Source: Aliarcobacter cibarius
GTDB taxonomy: Bacteria; Campylobacterota; Campylobacteria; Campylobacterales; Arcobacteraceae
NCBI RefSeq assembly: GCF_013372265.1
Contig: NZ_CP054051.1
Location: 2,256,596 to 2,320,595 of the forward strand
DNA: 64,000 nt
Direction: 5' to 3'
Below the pieces are notes generated by a model that saw only the letters and a program-made list of their open reading frames with translations, searched no databases and was not told where the DNA came from. This document shows, piece after piece, positions 1-8,930 of this stretch (the stretch's first letter is position 1; every line of letters begins with the position of its first letter). Made by a program: the position numbers and the translations under genes.

Positions 1-95
1 GAGGACCAATTACAGAAAAAATCCAGTCTGCATATTTTGATGTAGTTACAGGTAAAAATCCTAAATATACTAAGTATTTAACATATATTAACTAA
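1..95 (+). CDS. ilvE: Branched-chain amino acid aminotransferase, C-terminal end (partial)
   Basis: Only the last 30 codons are in the window, read from base 3 to the TAA at 93-95. The tail (GPITEKIQSAYFDVVTGKNP, then a KYxxYLTYI-type end) matches the C-terminus of Campylobacterota IlvE, the PLP enzyme for the last step of leucine, isoleucine and valine synthesis. The assignment rests on this short tail alone; the catalytic lysine lies outside the window. Confidence 0.65.
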   Translation, partial: GPITEKIQSAYFDVVTGKNPKYTKYLTYIN

Positions 96-134
96 TTTTT
101 AGTAGGATTGGTAAAAAATAAAATAAGGAAAGAT

Positions 135-1211
135 ATGCCTATAGACAACGATTATTTTAAGAATAGACAACAAAATAATACAAATAAACCAAATGGCGGT
201 GGGAATTTTCAACCTCCATTTGAAGCTCCAGAGTTTTTCAAAAATTTTGGTAAAAAAGCTGGAATGCTTTATGTGGTAATTATAATTATTGGTGCATTGT
301 TTTTGTTTAAACCATTTGTTATTATTGAATCAGGACAAGTAGGGATTAAAGCAACAACAGGAAAATATGATAAAGAAGCTTTAAATCCAGGTTTCCATTT
401 CTATATTCCAGTAATACAAAAAGTTATTGTAGTTGACACAAAAGTTAGACTTTTAACATATATGAACACTCAAACTGTAGGTTCTTTTGACCAAAGTATC
501 AAAAACAACCCTGCAATTAATGTACTTGATTCAAGAGGTTTACCAATCTCTATTGAATTAACTGTTCAATACAATATCATTGCAAGTGGTGTTCCTGAAA
601 CAATTGCAACTTGGGGACCATCTTGGGAAGATAAAATTGTAAATCAAGTTGTTGGAGAAGTTGCAAGAAGTGTTCTTGGTGGATACAATGCAGAGGTTCT
701 TCCAATGAAAAGAAATGAAGTTGCTGAAAGCCTTGATAAATTAATTAAAGAAAAAGTAAAAGAAAGATCTAAAAATGCTGTTATTGTTGAATCAGTACAG
801 TTAAAAGAGATAGTTCTTCCAGAAAAGATTAAAGAACAAATAGAAAAAGTTCAAATTGCAAATCAAGAAGCTGAAAGAGTAAGATATGAAGTTCAAAGAG
901 CTAAACAAGAAGCTGAAAAAAGAGCTGCTTTAGCAACTGGAGAAGCAGAAGCTAAAAGAATTGAAGCTCAAGGTAAAGCAGATGCTGTGACAATTGAAGC
1001 TAAAGCTCAATCTGAAGCAAATAAAGTTATCGCGGATTCTTTAACTTCAAATCTATTACAAATGCAACAAATTGAAGTTCAAGGTAAATTTAACGAAGCA
1101 TTAAGAGAAAATAAAGATGCTAAAATTTTCTTAACTCCTGGTGGAGCAACTCCAAATATTTGGGTTGATACAAAAGATAAAAGTAGAGATGCTGTAGTAA
1201 ATCAAAAGTAA
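135..1211 (+). CDS. SPFH/band 7 (prohibitin/HflK-C-like) membrane protein
   Basis: A 358-residue protein with a polar Asn/Pro/Gly-rich N-terminus, one membrane helix around residues 43-60, a band 7/SPFH domain to about residue 220, then a long Glu/Ala/Lys-rich coiled coil (repeated EAE-type heptads, about 230-300) and a short tail. Proteins of this family form membrane-associated oligomeric scaffolds, often with FtsH-type proteases. I prefer the ATG at 135 to the TTG at 108, because AAGGAA at 125-130 is well spaced for it, while the TTG has its AGGA directly abutting. The gene lies just after ilvE and ahead of hisIE. The physiological partner cannot be read from the sequence. Confidence 0.85.
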   Translation: MPIDNDYFKNRQQNNTNKPNGGGNFQPPFEAPEFFKNFGKKAGMLYVVIIIIGALFLFKPFVIIESGQVGIKATTGKYDKEALNPGFHFYIPVIQKVIVVDTKVRLLTYMNTQTVGSFDQSIKNNPAINVLDSRGLPISIELTVQYNIIASGVPETIATWGPSWEDKIVNQVVGEVARSVLGGYNAEVLPMKRNEVAESLDKLIKEKVKERSKNAVIVESVQLKEIVLPEKIKEQIEKVQIANQEAERVRYEVQRAKQEAEKRAALATGEAEAKRIEAQGKADAVTIEAKAQSEANKVIADSLTSNLLQMQQIEVQGKFNEALRENKDAKIFLTPGGATPNIWVDTKDKSRDAVVNQK

Positions 1212-1240
1212 TTTGACCTGAAATAGGGAAGGGATTGTTT

Positions 1241-1618
1241 ATGAAAATTTTTTTAATGATTTTTATAATCTTCTCTCCTATTTTTGCAAAAGATATAAAA
1301 TTAGAAAATCAAGAAAAAATAAAATCTCCAAAAGAAACTAAAAAAAATCTGGTAAATTCAAAACAAAAAATAGATGAACCAAAATCTATGGTTTTTAAAG
1401 ATACTCCCATTTTAAATATTTTGGAGATAAAACCTTCATATACAGAAGAAAAATATAATTTAAGTAATAAATATGCTCCTATATTAAAATATAATAATGG
1501 CAATGAAGATTATGATTTAGATTATAAGTTAGGACTTGAATATGAACTTAACGAAGAAACAGGAAAACTTGAAAAAGTAAAATTTGATGTAGAAACAAAA
1601 TTTAAAGGTATAAATTAA
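1241..1618 (+). CDS. Small secreted or periplasmic protein of unknown function
   Basis: A 125-residue protein starting with a signal peptide (MKIFLMIFIIFSPIFAKD), then a Lys/Glu-rich linker, then an acidic, Tyr/Asn-rich part whose end (ELNEETGKLEKVKFDVETKF) could form beta strands. I do not recognise the family. The ATG at 1241 is chosen over the TTG at 1235 because of the GGGAAGGGA purine tract at 1226-1234. Its stop codon overlaps the hisIE start (TAATG), so the two are probably translationally coupled, although no histidine-related role is evident. Confidence 0.7.
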   Translation: MKIFLMIFIIFSPIFAKDIKLENQEKIKSPKETKKNLVNSKQKIDEPKSMVFKDTPILNILEIKPSYTEEKYNLSNKYAPILKYNNGNEDYDLDYKLGLEYELNEETGKLEKVKFDVETKFKGIN

Positions 1619-2298
1619 TGCAACAATTAAATAAAATTGATTGGGAAAAAATAGACAACTTGATTCCAGTAGTTACTCAAGATAGTACTACAAACGAAGT
1701 TTTAATGCTTGCATATATGAACAAAGAGGCTTTAGAATTATCTCTTAAAACAGGTTATGCTCATTATTTTAGTAGAAGTAAACAAAGAATTTGGAAAAAA
1801 GGTGAGAGTTCAAACCATACTCAAAAAATAGATGATATTTTAGTAGATTGTGATAATGATACGATTTTGCTAAAAGTTACACAAAATGGTGTAGCTTGTC
1901 ATACAGGTAGAAAAACTTGCTTTTTTACTAAACTTGAATCAAATGAAATAGTTGAAGATGTAAAAATCAATACAACATCTGCATATGGAATCGTTGATAC
2001 ACTTTATCATACGATACAAGAAAGAAAAAATGAAGATACAACTAAATCTTATACTTCAAAGCTATTAAATGGTAATCAGAATTCTATGCTTAAAAAAATT
2101 GTTGAGGAAGCAGGGGAGTTTTGTTTTGCAATCAAAGATAACAATACAGATGAAGCAATATACGAAGCAGCTGATATTACGTACCATGTACTAGTGGCAC
2201 TTGCAAGTAAGAATATAAGTCCAGATAGAGTAAAACAAGAACTTGCAAGAAGATTTGGGATTTCTGGGATAGAAGAAAAGAATTCAAGAAAAGTTTAG
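1618..2298 (+). CDS. hisIE: Bifunctional phosphoribosyl-AMP cyclohydrolase / phosphoribosyl-ATP pyrophosphatase HisIE
   Basis: A 226-residue fusion of the two enzymes for steps 2 and 3 of histidine synthesis. The HisI half (about 1-115) has the cyclohydrolase signatures NEVLMLAYMN and the metal-binding ACHTGRKTCFF segment. The HisE half (about 125-226) has the all-alpha MazG-like pattern EEAGEF and EAADITYHVLV. Length and domain order are normal for the fusion. The start overlaps the stop of the preceding small secreted protein. Another histidine gene, hisF, lies about 21 kb away on the opposite strand, so the pathway is dispersed. Confidence 0.95.
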   Translation: MQQLNKIDWEKIDNLIPVVTQDSTTNEVLMLAYMNKEALELSLKTGYAHYFSRSKQRIWKKGESSNHTQKIDDILVDCDNDTILLKVTQNGVACHTGRKTCFFTKLESNEIVEDVKINTTSAYGIVDTLYHTIQERKNEDTTKSYTSKLLNGNQNSMLKKIVEEAGEFCFAIKDNNTDEAIYEAADITYHVLVALASKNISPDRVKQELARRFGISGIEEKNSRKV

Positions 2299-2346
2299 AA
2301 AATTATTAAATTTTCTTATACAACTAAGTTGCATTTAATACTTACT

Positions 2347-2355
2347 TGTTATAAT
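2347..2355 (+). promoter_or_regulatory. Extended -10 promoter for the zinc-ribbon gene
   Basis: TGTTATAAT is an exact extended -10 element (TG-n-TATAAT). It would start transcription near 2362, giving a leader of about 25 nt before the ATG at 2388. The region upstream is AT-rich with no clear -35, as is usual in Campylobacterota. Confidence 0.5.
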
Positions 2356-2387
2356 TCCAACATTAAAAAACAATTAAAGGAGTTATT

Positions 2388-2645
2388 ATGACAAATAGTT
2401 GTCAATGTTGCTCTAAAAAAATTCCTATATCAAAAGTTTTTTGTTCTGCTGAATGCAAAGAGAACTTTTTTCAAAAAATTGCAATCTCTGTACCAAAACC
2501 TTTTGTAAAAAAATTATATTTTTTCTGTAACGAAGAGCAAAAAGAGACTGAGATCAAATCATTTGCCAAAAGACATAACTGGCATGAAGAATTAGTACTT
2601 GAAAAAGTAGAAGAATTATTTCAAGAGTATTATAAGTGTGGCTGA
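2388..2645 (+). CDS. Small zinc-ribbon protein of unknown function
   Basis: An 85-residue protein with two N-terminal cysteine pairs (CQCC near residue 5, then CSAEC near 19-23) that look like a treble-clef or zinc-ribbon knuckle. An amphipathic helical part with a possible helix-turn-helix feel follows (FAKRHNWHEELVLEKVEELF), and it ends in a lone Cys. It has a strong ribosome-binding site (AAAGGAG) and its own extended -10 promoter, and ends at a strong terminator, so it is a monocistronic gene. I do not recognise a named family; nucleic-acid or metal binding is inference. Confidence 0.75.
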   Translation: MTNSCQCCSKKIPISKVFCSAECKENFFQKIAISVPKPFVKKLYFFCNEEQKETEIKSFAKRHNWHEELVLEKVEELFQEYYKCG

Positions 2646-2671
2646 ATAAAATTTAGAACCCATATTTAGTT

Positions 2672-2707
2672 AAAAAGAGGAGGAGTTTTTATACTTCTCC
2701 TCTTTTT
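2672..2707. terminator. Bidirectional intrinsic terminator
   Basis: A perfect 11-bp inverted repeat (AAAAAGAGGAG at 2672-2682 with CTCCTCTTTTT at 2697-2707) is flanked by A and T runs. The next three inner bases can also pair, one of them as G-U. It sits between the convergent zinc-ribbon gene and mrp and can serve both. Confidence 0.85.
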
Positions 2708-2715
2708 TTATTTAG

Positions 2716-3888
2716 TTATTTACAACCACATCCTGTTCCACATCCACCACTTTTTTTAGCCTCATGTTCAGCTTTTATTTTTTGTCCTTCAGGAGAACAT
2801 GCACTTACTCCTGCTGGCATAATTGGTTGGATTGCCTCATTTGAAACATCATTACTTTCTTGAGAGTCTAACATAACTATTAATTTTTCAGCAGCCATCA
2901 TATATCTTTTTGCTGTGATTGATTCTGGTTCAAAATAAACGATTGGTTTTCCACTATCACCACCTCTTCTTATAGCTGGTTCAATTGGTAAACTTCCTAA
3001 AACTTGAGTTTTATACTCTTTTGCTAACTCTTCACAAGTTCCTTTATCAAAAATATCACTTTCTGTATTACAATTTGGACAGATAAATCCACTCATATTC
3101 TCTATAATTCCAGCTGTTGGAATATGTAGTTTTTGAAACATATCTAAAGATCTTCTACTGTCATCAAGTGCAACATGTTGAGGAGTTGTTACATTTATTC
3201 CCGCACTTACAGGTACACTTTGAGCAAGAGTAAGCTGTGCATCACCTGTTCCTGGAGGCATATCAATAAATAATATGTCTAGTTCTTCCCATAAAATATC
3301 TCTTAAAAGCTGTTGGATTGCCTTCATTATCATAGCACCTCTCCAAATAACAGCTTCTCCTTCTTTCATTAAAACACCCATTGACATAATATCAACTCCA
3401 TAGGCATTTAAAGGTTTTGCTTTATTTCCTACAACTTCAACTTCTTTTCCATTAACTCCCATCATTCTAGGAATATTTGGTCCATAAATATCAGCATCCA
3501 ATATACCAACTTTTTTACCTTGCATAGCTGTAGCAATAGCTAAATTAACAGTTGTTGTTGATTTTCCAACCCCACCTTTTCCTGAACTAACCATAACTAT
3601 TTTTTTAATTTGAGGAGCTATATTTTGTCCACTTACGCTGTTACTTTTTTGCACTTCTTCTTTTGGTTTGTTGAAAAATAAAGTAAGGTTTAAATTAGGT
3701 AGAACTTTTGGAATTTCTCTTCTTAATTCATCTTCAACATCTTTTGAAGTAGAAGTTATATCTAAATAAATTGTACAATTTTCATCTTCTACTTTTATAT
3801 CTTTTACAAATCCAAAATCAATTATAGACTTTGAAAAGCCAGGATATTTAACATTTTCTAAAGATTTTTTAATATTTTCTATATTCAT
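2716..3888 (-). CDS. mrp: Mrp/ApbC family iron-sulfur cluster carrier ATPase
   Basis: A 390-residue protein with an N-terminal MIP18/DUF59-like domain (about 1-80) and a MinD/Mrp-type P-loop ATPase domain. The deviant Walker A motif is SGKGGVGKST near residue 102. A GFICPNCN cysteine pair is likely the Fe-S binding CxxC, and the tail is Cys-rich (GGCGTGCGCK). The family carries and transfers [4Fe-4S] clusters to apoproteins in the cytoplasm. The gene stands alone, divergent from the 653-residue protein gene, and is bounded downstream by the terminator at 2672. Length is typical of epsilonproteobacterial Mrp. Confidence 0.93.
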   Translation of the reverse strand: MNIENIKKSLENVKYPGFSKSIIDFGFVKDIKVEDENCTIYLDITSTSKDVEDELRREIPKVLPNLNLTLFFNKPKEEVQKSNSVSGQNIAPQIKKIVMVSSGKGGVGKSTTTVNLAIATAMQGKKVGILDADIYGPNIPRMMGVNGKEVEVVGNKAKPLNAYGVDIMSMGVLMKEGEAVIWRGAMIMKAIQQLLRDILWEELDILFIDMPPGTGDAQLTLAQSVPVSAGINVTTPQHVALDDSRRSLDMFQKLHIPTAGIIENMSGFICPNCNTESDIFDKGTCEELAKEYKTQVLGSLPIEPAIRRGGDSGKPIVYFEPESITAKRYMMAAEKLIVMLDSQESNDVSNEAIQPIMPAGVSACSPEGQKIKAEHEAKKSGGCGTGCGCK

Positions 3889-4030
3889 AAATCATTCCTT
3901 TTTTTGATCTGTTAAAATTATATTTTAAATAGGATAATTTTTGTCTTAAATAACATATATATAATCTTCGTATCTTAGTCAAAAAACAATTAAACTACTA
4001 TATAATTATCTATGAATAGAAGTCAAAATT

Positions 4031-4039
4031 TGATACAAT
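4031..4039 (+). promoter_or_regulatory. Extended -10 promoter for the 653-residue protein / HDOD operon
   Basis: TGATACAAT is one mismatch from the extended -10 consensus and lies 30 nt before the TTG start at 4069. A second -10-like TATAAT lies at 4001-4006. The 180-bp divergent region also holds the mrp promoter, which I cannot place confidently. Confidence 0.4.
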
Positions 4040-4068
4040 TTTACTAATTTTAAACGAGGAACAATAAA

Positions 4069-6030
4069 TTGAAAATAAATGATGATGAGGATGATTTTTT
4101 ATTCTTCTCAAAAAATGAAATTGAAGAGAAAAATCACATTTACGAAATTTCAAAAATAATCACAAAATATAATATTTTAAAAGATGAAAATGAATTAATA
4201 GGGCCAAAAGAAAAAAATCACCTTCATATTATAAATTATGCATTAAGTTTACAAAAACAAGGAATAAAATTACCAACAGATTTACAAAATCTATTTTTAA
4301 ACAATATAACACTAAAAAGAGATATAAATCTTTATCTTGAAAAAAAATTGTCTAACCTTGTGACAGATGATACAAATCATATTCTAAAAGATATAAATAT
4401 ATTAGTCTCTATAACCGCAATTGGTTCTACTGAAAATATTTTAGATTCATCTTATAACTATAATTTAAAAGCAATATCAAATCTTTTTAGATTTTATGAA
4501 ACTAATTTACTAGATTTTTTTAAAAATAATGCCAAACTTTTTGATGTATCCTTTGACACATATATGATTCTTCTAAAAACGTTGTTTCAATTGTCAATTG
4601 TTAATTCTACAAATATTTTAAGAAATCGTTCAATACATAATATCCTGGAACTAATAACTGAAAGTGTAAATATAGTGAAGTACACTATTCTTTTAAATAA
4701 TATTCAATTAAGTAGAATTAATACTCTTCTAGGAAGATATTTATATATGTTCTCTCATCTTGAAAAAATTCAAATTGATTCAAATGATTTGAATAATACT
4801 TTTGATGAATTCCTATTATATTTTTATAGACAAGAAGATGGTTTTGAATTAGCAAAGAATAATAATTTTGGATTTGAAAATGAACTTGATTATGAGACAG
4901 AATTTTTATTATTTAAAAATTATTCAGCTATTTTTATCTTAAAACTAATTAAAAAACTAAAGAATATTGATTCACAAATTTATCTAAAAAATCATCTGTT
5001 TAGAAAAATTATTTCGTCATTCTATAAAAGATTTTCTTTATTTGAAAACAACTTAATATCAAAAGATTTTGAAGTAATAAAAACTGATTTATTAAATTGT
5101 TTAATTCTAAATTACACTTCAGATATGACTTTTGATAAAAAACAAAATTATTGTTATGTTTTAGAAGATTTCATTCTAAACGAGAACAAACTAAATAACA
5201 AAAATATTGAAACTATTTATAGAATTTTGTATTTCGCAGACGATATTGAAGAATTTAAATATTCACATATAGTAAATATTTTAACAAATTCAAATCCAAT
5301 AAGAAACGGTTACCAAGAATTTTTCAAACTATCCATTCTTGATTTATATGTTTCAAAAACGATGAAAAAAACTTTAGTTAAAGATGAAGATATAGCTCTT
5401 TTAGAAAAAATAGTAGCTTATTGTATGAATAATAATGCGGATATACATCTTCGTTCTATTTTAACAAAAATATATCTAAATATAGGAACTCTATTTTGTA
5501 TAAACAAAGTAAAAGATGAAAAGATAGAAGAATTATATATTGTATCTTTATTAATTAATAGTTATGACATTATAGAAAATAATTACTCGAAACAAAATTT
5601 AGCTATTATTAAATACCTTAAAATCTTATCTAATGAGATTAATACTAAATTAATAGAAAACTATTTTAACAAAGTTGTTACTAAACTTGAAATATTATGT
5701 GGTCATTTTTTTGCAAAAAATTCAACTAAAGAGCAAAAAATTATTTTCATAAAAGATGTTTTAGTAAAACAACTATTCTTTAATATTGTAGATATAGAAT
5801 TTAATGACGGTTCAAAAACATTTGTCAATAAACTAGAACTTGAAGATTCCACATATATAATTAATTCTAGAGATAGTGCAATATTTTTATATATAAAAAT
5901 AAATGAAGAAATTTTTAATAAAATTTTTAATTCTTCAAAACTCTTTATTCAAGACAAGCTAGAAAAAGTATTTGAAGAAACATCAAAAATCTCTGCAAAC
6001 TACTATTTAGATGATGATTTAGTATTTTAA
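4069..6030 (+). CDS. Large cytoplasmic protein of unknown function, paired with an HDOD protein
   Basis: A 653-residue protein that I do not recognise. It begins with an acidic stretch (MKINDDEDDFLFFSKNEIEE), is rich in Asn, Lys, Leu and Ile, has no signal peptide or clear membrane helix, and looks largely alpha-helical throughout, as in repeat-solenoid proteins. No catalytic motif is evident. The TTG start is supported by CGAGGA at 4055-4060. Its stop lies only 10 bases before the HDOD gene, so the two are likely co-transcribed. Low-complexity composition makes remote homology hard to judge by eye. Confidence 0.8.
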   Translation: MKINDDEDDFLFFSKNEIEEKNHIYEISKIITKYNILKDENELIGPKEKNHLHIINYALSLQKQGIKLPTDLQNLFLNNITLKRDINLYLEKKLSNLVTDDTNHILKDINILVSITAIGSTENILDSSYNYNLKAISNLFRFYETNLLDFFKNNAKLFDVSFDTYMILLKTLFQLSIVNSTNILRNRSIHNILELITESVNIVKYTILLNNIQLSRINTLLGRYLYMFSHLEKIQIDSNDLNNTFDEFLLYFYRQEDGFELAKNNNFGFENELDYETEFLLFKNYSAIFILKLIKKLKNIDSQIYLKNHLFRKIISSFYKRFSLFENNLISKDFEVIKTDLLNCLILNYTSDMTFDKKQNYCYVLEDFILNENKLNNKNIETIYRILYFADDIEEFKYSHIVNILTNSNPIRNGYQEFFKLSILDLYVSKTMKKTLVKDEDIALLEKIVAYCMNNNADIHLRSILTKIYLNIGTLFCINKVKDEKIEELYIVSLLINSYDIIENNYSKQNLAIIKYLKILSNEINTKLIENYFNKVVTKLEILCGHFFAKNSTKEQKIIFIKDVLVKQLFFNIVDIEFNDGSKTFVNKLELEDSTYIINSRDSAIFLYIKINEEIFNKIFNSSKLFIQDKLEKVFEETSKISANYYLDDDLVF

Positions 6031-6040
6031 GGAAAATTAT

Positions 6041-6862
6041 ATGAAACAACAATTAATAAAAGAATTAAATAATCTTCCAGAACTTCCTACATATATTATT
6101 GAACTAAACGAATTTAAAAATGAAGATAGCATGGACACACAAAGACTAATGAAGATTCTTCAAAAAGACCCTTTGATAGTTGCTAATATTCTTAAAATCT
6201 CAAATTCTAGTATGTTTGGATTTAGATCAAAGGTAGATACTTTAAGTAGGGCTATTAATTTATTAGGTACAAAGTTTATTATCTCTATTGCAATCGGTTC
6301 AAGTATTGCACATAATTTAAAAGCAAATTTAGTTGCATATGCAGCAACAATTGAAGATTTTTTGTTTATTAGTTCTCTTGCTAGTAATATTATTAATACT
6401 TGGGTAGAAGAAATTGATACTAATTTAAAAGAAGAGTTATTACTTCCTGCATTTTTACAAGAAGTAGGGAAATTTATAATCTCAACAGTAATTCAAGAAG
6501 AAAGAAAGACTGAAGAGTTTTTAAAAGAAATTGAAGAGTCAAAAGATATTTCATTGGTTGAAGAATCCTTCACTGGTTATTCTTGTGCAAGAATTACAGC
6601 AAATATTTTCAAAAAATGGAATTTAAATCATAATATAATCTTTCCAATAGCATTTACATTAGATATAAATAATTGTCCACCTTCTTTTAAGCAAAAAGCT
6701 CAAATCCTTCAAATTATAAAAATATTATGTGATATTAGATATCCACTTAGTGATGAAAATGTTGAAAAAGCATTAAATAAAGTTGTACTTTATAACTTTG
6801 ATGTTGATAAATTCTTAAATTCTATAGAATCTATAAAATCTACTATTTTCAAGAATTCTTAA
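6041..6862 (+). CDS. HDOD domain protein
   Basis: A 273-residue protein made almost entirely of an HDOD domain. The N-terminal LPELPTYIIEL and the segment DPLIVANILKISNSSMFGF, followed by RAINLLGTKFI, are the family's hallmarks. HDOD is an HD-related domain without the full metal-binding HD pair; such proteins usually act in signalling and often accompany chemotaxis or cyclic-di-GMP modules. A good AAGGAAAAT ribosome-binding site precedes the ATG. It forms a two-gene unit with the 653-residue protein upstream. No effector domain is attached, so its output would be through protein contacts (inference). Confidence 0.88.
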   Translation: MKQQLIKELNNLPELPTYIIELNEFKNEDSMDTQRLMKILQKDPLIVANILKISNSSMFGFRSKVDTLSRAINLLGTKFIISIAIGSSIAHNLKANLVAYAATIEDFLFISSLASNIINTWVEEIDTNLKEELLLPAFLQEVGKFIISTVIQEERKTEEFLKEIEESKDISLVEESFTGYSCARITANIFKKWNLNHNIIFPIAFTLDINNCPPSFKQKAQILQIIKILCDIRYPLSDENVEKALNKVVLYNFDVDKFLNSIESIKSTIFKNS

Positions 6863-6918
6863 GTTCTATTAAGTAACAATTAGCTAAAATTTGTAACTTT
6901 TTTACTCAAAGGATAAAA

Positions 6919-8043
6919 TTGCTAGATGTTACTTTAGTAGTACTATGTGCAGGAAATTCAACTAGATTTGATAAATCTTGTAAAAAACAATGGTTAAGAG
7001 TTGATAATGAGCCATTGTGGCTAAATGTTACAAATAGATTAAACTCTTTTTCTAACTTTTATCAAACTATTGTTGTTTCTCATAAAGATGAATTAAACTA
7101 TATGCAAAATTTCAACGATGATTATATCTATGTTGAAGGTGGAATCTCTAGACAAGAATCAATAAAAAATGCTTTAAAAGTTGTAAAATCAAAATATGTA
7201 ATGATAAGCGATGTAGCAAGAGCTTGTATACCAGAACTTGTTGTAAAAGAACTTTTACAAAACAAATCAAAAGCTGATTGCATTGTACCTATTTTAGATG
7301 TTAGTGATACGGTTATTTATGAGAATAACACTATAAATAGAGATGAAGTAAAACTAATACAAACTCCTCAATTATCAGTTACACAAATTTTAAATAATGC
7401 GTTAAATACTAGTATTGAATTTACAGATGAAAGTAGTGCAATTAAAAACAGTGGTCACCAAGTTTTTTATATAAAAGGTGATATTTCTAGTAAAAAATTA
7501 ACTTTTGGTGATGATATAAAACAAATTCCTTGTCTAAAAGAGCCTTCTAATCTCTTTTTTACAGGAACTGGTTTTGATATTCATGCATTTGAAGATAACA
7601 AAGAAATGTTTCTAGGAGGAATTAAACTTCCTTACGAATACGGATTTAAGGCACATAGTGATGGAGATGTTCTAATTCACTCTCTAATAGATGCTCTTTT
7701 AGGAGCTGCTGGAGCTGGTGATATTGGAGAGTTTTTTCCTGATACAGATGATATTTATAAAGGTATTGATTCAAAAATACTTTTAGAAAAAATTGTTAAT
7801 TTTATATATAGTGTGGGTTATGAGATAGTAAATATTGATTTAACAATAATTGCTCAAAAACCAAAAATCAACCCATTTAAAAACGATATTAAAAGTTCTA
7901 TTTCAAAACTTTTAAATCTTTCAAAACAATTTATAAATATAAAAGCTACAACAGCTGAAAAACTTGGTTTTATTGGAAGAGAAGAGGGCGTTGCAGTACA
8001 AAGTATTGCTAATTTAAAATATTATAATTGGATGGAAAAATGA
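6919..8043 (+). CDS. ispDF: Bifunctional MEP cytidylyltransferase / MEcPP synthase IspDF
   Basis: A 374-residue fusion enzyme of non-mevalonate isoprenoid synthesis. The N-terminal IspD half (about 1-205) carries the nucleotidyltransferase loop LCAGNSTRFDKSCKKQW and the GGISRQESIKNAL segment. The C-terminal IspF half (about 212-374) has the zinc-binding GFDIHAF and KAHSDGDVLIH motifs and GDIGEFFPD. The TTG start is supported by AAGGAT a few bases upstream; the protein then begins directly with the IspD beta strand. The stop overlaps the next gene (ATGA). The order ispDF, atypical regulator, pgpA is conserved in Campylobacter and partly in Helicobacter. Confidence 0.95.
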   Translation: MLDVTLVVLCAGNSTRFDKSCKKQWLRVDNEPLWLNVTNRLNSFSNFYQTIVVSHKDELNYMQNFNDDYIYVEGGISRQESIKNALKVVKSKYVMISDVARACIPELVVKELLQNKSKADCIVPILDVSDTVIYENNTINRDEVKLIQTPQLSVTQILNNALNTSIEFTDESSAIKNSGHQVFYIKGDISSKKLTFGDDIKQIPCLKEPSNLFFTGTGFDIHAFEDNKEMFLGGIKLPYEYGFKAHSDGDVLIHSLIDALLGAAGAGDIGEFFPDTDDIYKGIDSKILLEKIVNFIYSVGYEIVNIDLTIIAQKPKINPFKNDIKSSISKLLNLSKQFINIKATTAEKLGFIGREEGVAVQSIANLKYYNWMEK

Positions 8044-8930
8044 ATATATTAATTATTGAAAATGAAATTTATTTAGCACAAAAAATTGTCTCAAGATTAC
8101 TTGATGACGGACATAGTTGTGACTATGTAGAAAGCATAAATATTGATAATTTAACAAAAGATTATGATACAGTTTTAATCTCAACTTCACTACCATCTGC
8201 TATTTATAAAGCAATTATAAAAAAGTATGCTACTAGTTCAATTATATTACTTTTAGTTTCGTATATATCTGATGAAACTGTAACAGAGCCTATTAAATTA
8301 GGAGCTAAAGATTATATTATGAAACCATTTTTAATGGATGAATTAGTAAGAAAAATTTATCATTATAAAGATTGTAGAAGTATGAGAAGAGAACTTTCTG
8401 TTTTAAAAGAGTATTTTAATTTTACAATGAGTGATATTGATTCAAGTTCAATAACATTACCTTTATCTTTCCCTATTTTAATTGAGACAAATTGTCAAAG
8501 TTATTCTGACAAATTAGTTTTTCAACTATCAAATAAATTAGATTTACCTATTAGCTTTATCTCGCTAGCTTCTAGTAATTGGCAAAAAAGTTTAGCTAAC
8601 TTAGATGATAAAATAATAATCTATCTTACAGATTTCCATGTATTAAAAAGAAACATAAAAGATCAGCTTATTAAACAAATTGCTGATAAACATTGTGTTA
8701 TTTCTACTCTTGAAACAGAAGACGATTTTCCATATAGAAAGATTGTGTTTAATAATGATAAAAAAATGCTAGATAATACACAAATCATGTCAATAAATGA
8801 TTATGTAAAACTTATGGTAACTACTTATCAAAATAAATATCCTGATACTGAATTATCAAAAAAACTTGGAATTTCAAGAAAATCTCTTTGGGAAAAGAGA
8901 AAAAAACTTGAAATAGAAAAGAAGAAATAA
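8040..8930 (+). CDS. Atypical orphan response regulator, HP1021/Cj1608 (CemR) type
   Basis: A 296-residue protein with an N-terminal receiver-like domain (about 1-115) and a C-terminal Fis-type helix-turn-helix (KKLGISRKSLWEKRKKL). At the phosphoacceptor position the sequence reads VLISTSLP, so Ser48 replaces the Asp, and the usual acidic pair is IIENE. The conserved MKPF lysine remains. HP1021 and Cj1608 are known orthologs that follow ispDF and act as phosphorylation-independent regulators, including binding near the replication origin. The assignment rests on this synteny and on the Ser substitution. ATG 8040 (overlapping the ispDF stop) is chosen over an in-frame TTG at 8028. Confidence 0.88.
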   Translation: MNILIIENEIYLAQKIVSRLLDDGHSCDYVESINIDNLTKDYDTVLISTSLPSAIYKAIIKKYATSSIILLLVSYISDETVTEPIKLGAKDYIMKPFLMDELVRKIYHYKDCRSMRRELSVLKEYFNFTMSDIDSSSITLPLSFPILIETNCQSYSDKLVFQLSNKLDLPISFISLASSNWQKSLANLDDKIIIYLTDFHVLKRNIKDQLIKQIADKHCVISTLETEDDFPYRKIVFNNDKKMLDNTQIMSINDYVKLMVTTYQNKYPDTELSKKLGISRKSLWEKRKKLEIEKKK

